DNA of 60,107 nt from Temnopleurus reevesii (taxonomy: Eukaryota > Echinodermata > Echinoidea > Temnopleuroida > Temnopleuridae): the NCBI GenBank assembly GCA_036244855.1, contig BQKZ01000816.1:49896-110002 (forward strand), given 5' to 3'. Below the pieces are notes generated by a model. That model was not told where the DNA came from, searched no databases, and saw only the letters and a program-made list of their open reading frames with translations. A program made the position numbers and the translations under genes. Below are positions 49,901 through 60,107 of the stretch, one piece after another (within the stretch, counting starts at the first letter, position 1; every line of letters begins with the position of its first letter).

Positions 49901-49906
49901 TTTATT
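49901..49906 (-). terminator. Candidate polyadenylation signal of the transporter gene
   Basis: TTTATT on the plus strand is AATAAA on the minus strand, about 35 bases beyond the transporter stop codon at 49941. Confidence 0.4.
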
Positions 49907-49940
49907 TTGAAGCTGTGTAGCTAGGCCAATTAAGGTAATA

Positions 49941-52900
49941 TTAAGTAACCTCACATATCTCCTGGTTAGCACCCTTCTCATCGATAATCGTTGTCATGGT
50001 AACACGTCGTTCAGACGCACAGATTGTCTGGTAAAGAGGAACGAGCGTGCAGAGTAACGCCGATGATAGGAAAAATGCCATGCACACGTAGAGGGCGGAA
50101 TCATACGAACCAGTTTGATCGATGCTTTCACCTGAGAGGGAAAAAAGTAGATTGACAATTGAAGGATGAATAGATTGATATGTTGGAAAAGGATATTGAT
50201 GTGGAGAGTTGGACGAGAAAGATAGAGACAGGGGGAGAAAAAAGTGAAACATAGGATTACATAATGTCCATTGTCGAATGCTAATTTACACATTTTCGTA
50301 ATTAGAGAACATTATTATGTCAGCGAAAATCGAATTCATCTAATGGTTCATGCATGCATACATTCACAGGATACACGCCTGACCAAAGCTGAATTCGTTC
50401 AGTTAGATGTTCAAACTTTTCAGACAAACATGTTCGCTGCGAATTACTGGGCATTTGATACAGACAGAGCGTACTAACCATAGCTAAAACAAAATAAGTT
50501 CATACATGATGCTTTTGTCTCCTGAAGCACCAATAATTGATTTGTGTCAAGAACGTTCGATTTACGAGAACAACCATTGATCCATGCCCTCACGGTCGCT
50601 CAGCGAATGTGCTTGTCAGTATGTCGTTCTCGTCCATCTGACACAGTATTATTATCACAGACTGAGGGATGTGGTAATGAATGTCGCGAAGACAAAAAAG
50701 AGGACATTCACCACACAAACAAGCTGATCCCACCATGCTGCCAGGCAGATTTATCTTCAATTCGTACTATGAGCTATAAATCCATGTTTTGTTTAATCAA
50801 TAAATTTGTACAATTGAGATTGCAAAAACTACCTTCAAACATCAGATTTCAAACGGAATAATACAGTATTGATATAAATTTTGCCGAGATGCGGTTTGAT
50901 AGCAGGGTGGGGTCTGTTGTCGTAACTATCCTATTAAACAGTGAACGACCAGGACCAAATCAGACATCATTTTTCTTTTTAGTCATACGAAACAATAGAA
51001 CAGGACAATACAAATTGACGGGAAAACAGTCCGGATGCTATATCAAACTACGATTCTATGGGTGTTCACAGGCTAAGCACCGGATAAAATGTGAATGATG
51101 TTGTAGACTAGAAGCAACGGTGGTGAAGAAATATCTCCTTTCCCCCACCCTCCTCACTTTTGAAGATAGAGACCGAAAACTTCGGTTTCCGTCCGTTCTT
51201 ATCTATTTTCAATTTCACTATAATTATTTCGTTTGTTTTTGGCATGGACATATTTTTGTTTTCAAGTAATTGGCTGCAAAGGGTATTATTATTAATGAAA
51301 GAATGTCTAATAAACTGAAAACTGCTGCATAAATATCACGTAATGTAAATTAAATTGCAGCATACTCTTTCTTCTGACAGGTAAAAAAATAATTTGACTG
51401 TCTAAAAAAAGACCGTTTTTATATTCGCAAGGATTATGGAAATGCAATTGTAATTTTAGCAGATTTCAAAGGTCATGGCTAGTTAGTTAAAAGCTGAATA
51501 TTTGGACTTGATTTTACATAAAACCGTCCGTATTTTCACGAAGTGACGGCAGCCAAAGGGTATTCTTGCATAAAGACAAAGAAATCTGGACAAAGCGCCA
51601 ATTCAAGTGGGATCCTATCGAAGAACAACGTGATAATTATATAGAAGGACACGTTTCAATAGACTTGTAAATCATTTCCTGAAAAATACCATCTGGCTCC
51701 CGTTACTTCGTAAAACACGGACGAAATGTATTAAAAATAGTAGTACAAAGATATAAACTTTTTCCGACTGACATATACTATTTGTAAAAAAAAAAAATCA
51801 TTCTTGGGCAACGTTTTCCTTGGCCTTATGAATGTTGGCTTACCTAGGAGTGCCCCTACGACATAGCCGGACCCCATGGCCGATGTGATGACAGTCCACG
51901 ATACCAGGCATTGATTACGATGGAATAACTGATGACTTACAGCATGGGGTATGGTATCCAGAACAGAGATAACAAGCAGACCTGAGACTGTAAAGAAAAC
52001 AACAACCATTGAACTGTAATTAACCTTTCAAGCTCAGTCATGAGGAGCTGACAAAAAAAATTCGTCACCATAAATTTTACGTACAATGAAAAAAATCAAA
52101 CGGCAAAAAGTCATCGCCTTAAAAAAATGTGAGCCCACCAATTTTGCGCCCCCTAAAGGGCAAACAACGAAATAAGAAAGCAAAAAATATAATTTTATTC
52201 AATTTTGCACCCCCAAAGCTAGGCCTAAAGTTTTCACCATAGTTGAAATATGTAAAATAGGACTATGTGTGCGCGAGAGAGTGTGGGTGTGGGTGTGTGT
52301 ATATGGGGGAGGGGTTATAATCTATTTTCTGTTGGATTAGAAATGTAGACTCCATTAATCTTAAGCCGGGCTTCAATCATATCAAAGTGTTACGTCACAG
52401 TTTCAGTCAACCATCTAATATTTAGCGCAACAATAGTCACTTAACTACTCAATCCCCATTTCATCTTGGTTCAATGAAGATCTCTTGTGAAAAAAGTCTT
52501 CAATAAGTCCTCTTTTTGGCGTGATTTCAAGAGTACTGGTCCATTCATCTAGCACCGGAATAATCTGTTTGAGTATAACTTCCCATTTGTAAACGCGCGT
52601 TCCGGTACAGTGTATCAATGTGCACTATATATACAGTCAACATTGCCAGGGGTTCATGAACTACGGAGAGTCTGAAGCTCACCGATAAACCTTATCACCT
52701 CATTGTTTGGTAGCATGTTTATCTAACCTTATACAAATATCCAGTAATTACCATTATGAATGAACAATGACTCACCCCATGTGCAACTAATATGTGTCTT
52801 CATTATAGATTGACATTCGCAGAAATGCCCTCTCAATCTTAGCCCCCATACCCCTTCTCTTAATTATATTAAAATTTGAACCCACCACTAATTAAGCGTT

Positions 52901-55900
52901 GCTATTTCAAAACGATATTTACTCTAAATAATCGTTATCTTTACTCTGTCTTAAACGTGTCTCCATAACTCTCTTGGCGATAAGAGTTGCTAGACATCTA
53001 ATCGCTCTTCAAACATTGTCAAATTCCAATACTTATCATAGCTCATGCTCTGCAGTGAACTCTAGTATCAAAAACGAAATCTAATACTCGACTTACTGCT
53101 GATGATGGAGATGGTGGAGATGAGAGAGCTTGCAATGAGAAGACATCCCATCTGTACAGCTCCTATAAGATTAGCTATGACAAGTGTGTAGATCTTAGGG
53201 AAAGGAAGATGATCCCCAACCAAGGCAACCATCACCTTCCCGACCACTTGGGATAATCCTAAGGCCGTCATCATCATCGCACTCGTTTCTTTGGTGAACT
53301 TCTTCGATACCATGAAATTCACCTGTAAAAAGAGAGTGAACACAATGAGAATACTTTCGCGATGAGGCAGACTGATATTGACATTCTGGAAAAACTTGGG
53401 GAAAATCATGTCATTACTGTCTTTTATTTCATTAGGTATATAATATGTTTGAAATTCTCTAATATGTACCTGGTTATGCTATTGTACGCATTTAAGCCAC
53501 AATGCTGCCGTACATTTTAAAACAGATCTTTTCAAATTTCAAATATCAAGTAGTGATGTCAGGCGATGAATCTCGCATTGCAAATCACTATTTCTGCTAA
53601 TTTATCCACGCTATGCAGATTTGTCTACACATGGCAATAATATCTAAAAATAAAAGAATTGTCACTAAATGTGGGTACAGACATCTGGACATTAACTCCT
53701 TAGAATCATGCGTTCACATGATTCTAATTGGTATGACCAGTATAGAAATATCATATCATTAATTCCATGGCTTATTAGAAAATGACTTTGTAATGGTTTA
53801 ATTCCTTTTTATTAAACCTAAACTGTATTTGAACTGTTCGTTGAATGGAATCACATGCAAACAAATATAATTATCTCTCTCTATAATCGCCTAAATTAGG
53901 TTAACTTATATCATTTAAGTTAAATCTTATCGAACAAGATGTTGATTTTAGACAGTGCATTGACACAGCAGTAGCAGTTTGACAAGCAAGTCGTTCAACC
54001 AAAGACCCTATTTTCTCTGCCTGTCACCCCTGCCAATCTAGGTCAATTTGTTTCCTCTTACCCATTGTTTCACTTAGCACTCCTCTTGTTTTCCTTTATG
54101 ATAAGTAGCGATTGTTCAACGAGTTGATTACACGCGACATTCTGCACGGACTTACCAGCAACCATTTAAATTAATTGTCCCGTGATTTGTGAAATGATCG
54201 AGAGAAATCGAAAAGGATGCCTTGAACCTTTTCCAGGAAAGATAAGTCATGAGAAGCTAATATTTTAAAGAATACGAGAGACGTGCTAAAGAAAGAACTT
54301 GTCCAATATAGAAAGGATCGGTCTTCGATTACGATATCTTATTCAACATCCGTTGCAGGAAAAGCCAATCTTGAGAAAATGTTTTGACAGGGAACATGTG
54401 TTGGCAAAAGCGATTGTTTCAATAAGAATCTGTTCGAGGGACATCTCCTATACAAAATGACGTTTATAATAAGATTCCTGACCAGTTCTTAATTTTCCGA
54501 TTATCAAACGATAACAAACCCTTTCCTATAAAAGGTTCTCGAACTCGAAAGGTTCAGATGCAACTTTCATTCGAATTCTGACCCTATCAGTCATGGGCCA
54601 TATTAAATAAAAAGTTGCGTTTAAATGCAAGTCACAGAATTAAACGCAACCGAATTTTAGACCAATCAGGAACGCCTTTTTAGGACTCGCGTTTAATATT
54701 CTGAAGTGCGTTTAAAAGCAACATTTCATCGACTAGGGCCGTAGAGGTATACAAATATAGGGCATAGTATACCATCTTACGAATATTCATATTTTGTGCA
54801 CCCATTCAATAAGATGACCCAATTGCCATTCAATATTTAGCAGTTTCAGAAAAAAATTGAATGGAAGTCAAATCTCTTGAACGGAAAGAACTGAAATAAC
54901 GATTTGCAACTTCTAAATTTGGGGATTGGATACCAAACTCTGTGCCTTCCAGTTACAGCAAAGATATAACAATATTTAAGTGTTTCCCTCTCAGTTAACT
55001 TTTGTAATGCGTGTAAAAAAATATTGCAATTCACGAAAATCACAAGTGCAAGAAAATACAAGACCTAAGGGTTTGAAAATTTAACGCTATGCGCAGTGCT
55101 AGCCCCTACATAGAATCAATAAGTCCTATCTACTTATATCACTTTTTTTTCGATGAAATTAGTACTTTATTCGAAAACAAATATTTTCCGGAGCTCACAA
55201 CAAATAATAATCACAAGAATATTCCTACATGTACAAAAGGTGTGCCAAATGCAAATTTCTCCAGCATTAATTAAATAAATCTTAATGATACACTAACATT
55301 AAATACCCCCCCCCCAAAAAAAAAAATGCTAACAATGGCACCTACTAATCACACGACTGTTGGTTAAAAATTTTCCCAACCAATTGTGATATTTTGCTCA
55401 TCTTGGGGGCAATTCACACCAACTCGTAAAAAAGGTACATAAAAGTTTTTCTTTTCTTTATATCAATATTGACAACATGTTACCCAACCTTTTGAGCGCG
55501 TATCATAATTTGTTGTGAGTTAAGAAATGTATTATAATATCTAAAAACTTAAAATTATCTAATTTTTGGCAGTCAAATATGCTTAAATCTGAAAGCACGT
55601 CATACACCGTATGCCACAAACTGATGGGAAAATCTATTCAATCTATTTGCTCAACTTCCCGGTAGACCCAAGTAGCATAGTTCGTTTCCAATTGAAGAAT
55701 TCACAAAGAGTGACATGCAACATTTAGCAAGTCAATGGAATTCTGAAAAACAACCCCGTTGTAAAGAAGCAAATATTATTGAAATATCAATAATATCGCG
55801 CAATACAATAACACGCTATAGAAAAGTACATTATTTACGACAGGCCTGACTAACCTGACTAATATGAAAAAAATCGTTTCATTCCAAGTCTTATTGTTGT

Positions 55901-58307
55901 AATTGCTTTAATCTTTCCCGGTTACCTTACCACTATTCCGGGAATAGGGATAATAAAACACTTAAATAGACAAAATCCATTTAGAAGAAGTAGGAAAATA
56001 CAGAAATGGAATAATTTTTTACCAAGCTCATATAAAAGAAGCAGACAGCAGCTGAACAGACAACCATTGCAGAAGCTAACATCCATAGCTCAGGGTACCG
56101 CAAGACATTAAGCGATCGAGGTTCATCTCTCCTATCCTCCTCTCCTATCATACAAGTCTTTTCACATGCTAATTCTTTATTCTGTTCATCAGTATTCTTG
56201 GAGTTAATCATCTTTGTATTTTCACACACTGTCTTTTGCGCTTCAGCCTGTTTAATATCATTTCCATTTAGTTCACCAGAGTCCTTCTCTCCCGTAACAC
56301 CAAGTTCCATATATTTCATCTCGTCTTTGTCAGCTTTCCTCTTCGAAGCAAGGTGCTCTGGAGGAAGGATGAAAAACGAAACAGCTGCAACACCCGTTGC
56401 CATGACAGCAGCTGATGCGATCCGTAGAGTGTTCCTCCATCCCAAATAGTCAATTAGGAAGTATACCAGAGGGTTCACAGCTAAGAGACCTGCCAAAGCG
56501 AGCATTGTGAAAAAATTATCATAATTGACGTCATGATTATCGATTCATCAATAATAATGTATGCAAAAATGGTCAACAGTATTGATTTACACAAATTACA
56601 CTATATACAGAATGTAACAATAATGTATTCGGTCTTCTCCAGTTTTTATTTCAATTCTTATTTCTCCCTTTGAATAAAAAAATCGTTTATTTTCAAACTT
56701 GATCATTCAAACTGAAATATTTCGTACAAAATAAAATACATATATTCAATTCGTGTTGAAATTGAAATAACAGCCTATGGCTTAACAAAAGCAAAAATGT
56801 TAAATGATTATTTTTTAATATATCTGCACTTTTATGATGAAGATTGTATAGGGGACAGTATGCACTACAGTATTGCCAGCCATAATTCATCGAATTCTCT
56901 TTTTCATTAAAAGTGATCAAACAAAATACTTTGAACCTCGATTGTTATCCGATGTCATACCAATGTCAAGTGTGTCATCATTGACTTTCAAGTGTTATTA
57001 TACACTTTTCTTGAAATTATTACTCGGAAATAACTCCGGATATTTAGTGTTCACTTCATCATCACTGTCCAAAGATTCTCATGTTCATATTGTCTGGAAT
57101 GCGGTTAATTCCCAGACAATGAAGCTAGCAAATCTATTGTTAAGACACAATGGAATGCAGATACCGTCTGAATAATCACAGGTCAAAAATAGGTAGATAC
57201 ACTTTTCTAGATCTCTATTTCATTCTACATTTTCATTTAAAGGTAATTAGCGTAAAATGCATGCAAGAATACCTGTATTGCAACCGATGAGTGCTATCGT
57301 CACAGCCCTGGCGGAATTCTTGTCGGGAAAGTATTGCAAAATGATATTGAGCCCAGCTACCGTGACAAAATTAATACCGAATCCATAGAGAAGGCTAAAA
57401 GTGAAGAACATAGGCAGAAGGCTGGGCATGAATGACGTCACAATCAATGAGATGAAGCATAGAATGACACCAATGGTGGCTACTAATCGATGCTGGTAGC
57501 GGGCGATGAGAGCATTGGAAAGAGGACTCGCCAGGTAGGTTAGACCAAATGGAACGGTGCCAAGCCATCCTATCAACAATAACAATTGAGACACAATTAT
57601 ATTAATACACCTTAAATCATCTAATGTTAAAATGTTATAAAACTTTCAAAACGCCTTAAACCTTATACTTTACATTTTTATCATATGATATCATAACTTC
57701 GATTGCTTCATAAACGCATTATTTTGTCCTAAACAATTCGAAAACCGTCATGAATACATTTTAAATGTTTTGTAAAGAATTGAGTGTTAATATGTTCATA
57801 AATCGTTTTAAAGATTAATAAACGCTTCTCATATATTACCTCCTCAAAATAAAAGAATATAATAATCACATTCAACCTACTTAAGTTTCACAGTGTTGAA
57901 AAAAATCTAAAAAAATTGTAATAATAAATTACTGCAGTTTTTTTCGGGGTACCTTGCTTGGCCATAATGAATACAATTAGGGTAATCTAAAAAAAAATCA
58001 TGGATATAATTGGATATTTTTTCTTCCACACTTTTCAATATACATTTCCTCATATCTCTCTGCATTGTTCGGCACAATTCCATTTCATCTAGTCAATAAA
58101 ATACGCAAGATTTACAAGCCCCAAATATGAATGGATTGCATTTTTTACCTGTAACTGTGGCTCCTTTTCCAAACTCCTCCTGAAATATCACAAAGAATTG
58201 TCCATATGAATAGAGGAATCCGTAGTTTGCGAAGAAATGAAAGAATGTAACAAGAGTTATCAGCCAACCCCTACACTGGCTCATCCGATCCATGGCTGGT
58301 TCATCGT
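49941..58307 (-). CDS. SLC16/monocarboxylate-transporter-like major facilitator, 5' end unresolved
   Basis: Predicted plasma-membrane transporter. Minus-strand exons in coding order: 58307-58149, 57569-57273, 56489-56023, 53322-53097, 51987-51844 and 50131-49941. Phases agree at every junction. From the first Met (58293) they give 489 residues and TAA. Twelve hydrophobic segments are visible. TM1 follows RGWLITLVTFF and TM4-5 spans FFTFSLLYGFGINFVTVAGLN to GWRNTL. A charged loop of about 90 residues (Lys/Glu/Asn-rich, within exon 56489-56023) separates TM6 and TM7, as in MCTs, and TM12 is ALYVCMAFFLSSALLCTLVP. Length and topology fit SLC16. The usual DGGWGW-type motif before TM1 is reduced to CRGW, and the TM8 Asp/Arg pair known from MCT1 aligns with Gln and Lys (GLSQVVGK). 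Substrate cannot be inferred. The exon begins mid-codon at an acceptor, so a further upstream exon probably exists. Confidence 0.87.
51524..51723. mobile_element. MITE-like element, family E, copy 2
   Basis: Inverted ends 'cgtccgtattttcacgaagt' with 'gacggcagcc' on the left and 'ggctcccgttacttcgtaaa' with 'acacggacg' on the right. About 200 bp, in the last transporter intron. Related to 46927-47096. Confidence 0.82.
54595..54739. mobile_element. Possible inverted-repeat element in a transporter intron
   Basis: 'gggcca' and 'aaaagttgcgtttaaatgc' on the left face 'gcgtttaaaagcaac' and 'agggcc' on the right, about 140 bases apart. Interior 'agaccaatcaggaacgc' is reminiscent of small DNA elements. 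Weaker than the other families. Confidence 0.45.
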
Positions 58308-58483
58308 CTAGTAACAAAGAACAAATAAAAGTTACTCAAACATTTATGACAAATTTATACAGGAGGATCAAAAAACGCCGCCCCCGTTGCCGACTTTTAG
58401 AGGAGTACGATCTCATCACCTTTTCATTCTCAAAAGTTGGTGTGCTCATGGAAAGGCATTGAGTGGAATATTTTCATTTACCT

Positions 58484-58501
58484 CCCCCCCCCCTTTTTTT
58501 T
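58484..58501. repeat. Poly-C/poly-T homopolymer junction
   Basis: Ten C followed by eight T. A similar C/A junction is at about 55306-55326. Length may be unreliable. Confidence 0.7.
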
Positions 58502-58539
58502 CTATTGAGCCATCAGCGGCCTTTACGATCGCTGTCCTC

Positions 58540-58855
58540 GATAGGTGAACAATAATTATACGTTCTTCTATAGCGCCTAACACTAACTTTATCAGTCGTT
58601 CCTAAGCGCTATACAATATAGCATACGGTAATTACCCTGGCTTTAGCAGTGCAGCTGTAAGAAGCGTGCTGCATTTGAAGGACCGAATTCCTGCCAGATA
58701 CACATTCTCCTCACCATGCAGGGTCGAGTGGAGCACGGTGTGGATGAATTTTATTACTGAAGAAAATTAACGTAATTGGTACGATTCGAACCAGCGACCC
58801 TCTAGTTGAAAGGCAAGATTCTAAACCACTATACCACGACGTCTCATTTTGGTTG
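58540..58855 (-). mobile_element. tRNA-derived SINE, most complete minus-strand copy
   Basis: Read on the minus strand, it starts with a tRNA-like head: A-box-like 'tggtatagtggttt' and B-box-like 'ggttcgaatcg'. The body is shared with 16550-16800 and 19147-19345 (inverse of 'gccagat-ac' and 'accctggctttagc'), and it ends near 'ttaggcgctatagaag'. This head supplies the tRNA part that is cut short in the other two copies. Confidence 0.8.
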
Positions 58856-59925
58856 TCAAAGCATCCCCACCTTGGAAGTGAAGCTATTTCTTTAATGTTT
58901 TAACCATTATTTATCATTGAATTATTTCCCCCCTTTAACAATTCCTGGATCGGCCCATGCATGATATAGCTCTCATCCTGGGGTCCACGCTACGAATTTT
59001 CAACGAATGCAAAGGCACTCTCCACATGGTTTGGTAAATTTGTTCTCTGAACTGCTGTCTTGAATTATTAAACACGGAAATTGAGTCGACCTCAAATTAT
59101 TAGGCTTTCCGAGTTACCTTGGTTCAAATTTAGAACTCAAACTGTTTGAGACAACGACATTGGGCATATATGTTCAATGTACGTATTGACATTTCAATGT
59201 TTGGGGGTTTACGTAATACAGAGACCCCAAGCATCATATCAATACATTTTTTAAATCTAAAATTGGAACTTGAATAACCAAACAGCTGATCCAAATGATT
59301 TCTCATGAAAGAATGAATTTTTAATGCCATACATAGTACTATTGATATTCCGTTACACGTACATGACGTAGCAATCCTGCATTTATAGATATCCCAAAAT
59401 CAAATTAACCTGACGCGATAATGAACGGGTTGACGGGCTGACAATGAAAGGGTTGATAATCTAATTTCCTTGCCCATCTCTTTCTTTCTTTTCAAACATG
59501 AGCATCTTCAAGAGGAGTATGCTCTTGTCCATGTATTATAACCTCGCTACAGAATATTTATATGTTGATAAGTCTAACCCGGCAAGGTCTTTGTCTATCA
59601 GCTGTGAACAAAGCCATTCATGGTCATTACTGATAAATCTACTGAAAACTTGAATGATAGAAATGAACTTTGGTATATATTTATGTGCAATGAGTCACGG
59701 TAAAGTCATGCATGCTTTATAAATTTACATTGAAGAGGGAAACTGACAGCGGTATATCGCATAAAGAAAGTCGCCATCCAGTAGGGAGGGAGCAGAGAAA
59801 ATCCACTTTAATTGTATTTTCTAATGGGTTAAATCTAAAATGAAGTAGAAAAAAAATGAAACAAACGAACAAAAATATAGACCCCCGAAACCAAAGCAAA
59901 AATGGTGTGTTATGAATACTAATAC
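58856..59925. other. Stretch upstream of the transporter gene, nothing recognised
   Basis: The missing 5' exon of the minus-strand transporter gene should lie here or beyond the window. No exon with a convincing phase-1 donor was found. Confidence 0.4.
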
Positions 59926-59941
59926 TAATACTAATAATGAC

Positions 59942-59981
<40 letters not shown>

Positions 59982-60006
59982 TTAATGATAATAATAATAA
60001 TAATTA

Positions 60007-60041
<35 letters not shown>

Positions 60042-60050
60042 ATAATAATA
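59916..60050. repeat. (ACT)n / (AAT)n trinucleotide microsatellite
   Basis: Two pure act runs (about 59949-59981 and 60007-60039) separated and flanked by aat triplets. Confidence 0.95.
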
Positions 60051-60085
60051 GTAAGAGCAAGCGAAATGCAACACGGGAAATAACC

Positions 60086-60107
60086 GGGGGGGGGGGGGGG
60101 GGGGGGG
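60086..60107. other. Terminal poly-G run at the window edge
   Basis: Twenty-two G run to the last base. Together with the N-interrupted poly-C at 32289-32333, this suggests sequence ends or read artefacts at G/C homopolymers. Confidence 0.85.

Noticed and set aside
50544..50861. 105-codon plus-strand frame in a transporter intron
   Set aside because: No family resemblance and no supporting signals.

Overview
This window is animal nuclear DNA: AT-rich, with small exons, GT-AG introns and many short repeats. Three multi-exon protein-coding genes can be read. The organism is most likely a marine invertebrate deuterostome, probably an echinoderm such as a sea urchin. That guess rests on the tRNA-derived SINEs with 'gcgctatata' tails, the many MITE-like palindromes, the abundant microsatellites and the gene types; no single feature proves it.

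Layout. (1) 9-11168, + strand: xylulokinase (XYLB), lacking only its N-terminal exon(s). Two of its exons lie in tandem arrays of extra copies (about 880-1573 and 9949-10649). (2) 11169-32540: about 21 kb with no convincing gene. It holds the 3' end of a CR1-like non-LTR retrotransposon, microsatellites, a roughly 2-kb head-to-tail duplication (14833-19351) with an N at its junction, SINE pieces, a small inverted-repeat element, and homopolymer or gap artefacts. One orphan candidate exon sits at about 29.4 kb. (3) 32541-41601, + strand: a complete 12-exon, 552-residue amidase-signature hydrolase. It resembles bacterial Rhodococcus-type (nitrile-pathway) amidases and keeps the Lys-Ser-Ser triad. 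(4) 41602-49940: intergenic DNA with at least four MITE-like families, microsatellites and a degenerate tandem repeat. (5) 49941-58307, - strand: a 12-TM major-facilitator protein of the SLC16/monocarboxylate-transporter type, six exons, with the extreme 5' end unresolved. (6) 58308-60107: a SINE, a trinucleotide array and a terminal poly-G run.

The three genes have separate metabolic roles: pentulose phosphorylation, amide hydrolysis and organic-acid or related transport. They share no visible regulation, and their adjacency looks incidental. No prokaryotic, viral, CRISPR or operon-like system is present. The most notable points are the duplicated XYLB exons, of which one extra copy looks splice-competent, the bacterial-type amidase with many introns, and the dense set of short inverted-repeat elements. 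One of those elements inserted into a duplicated exon copy whose sisters preserve the empty site.
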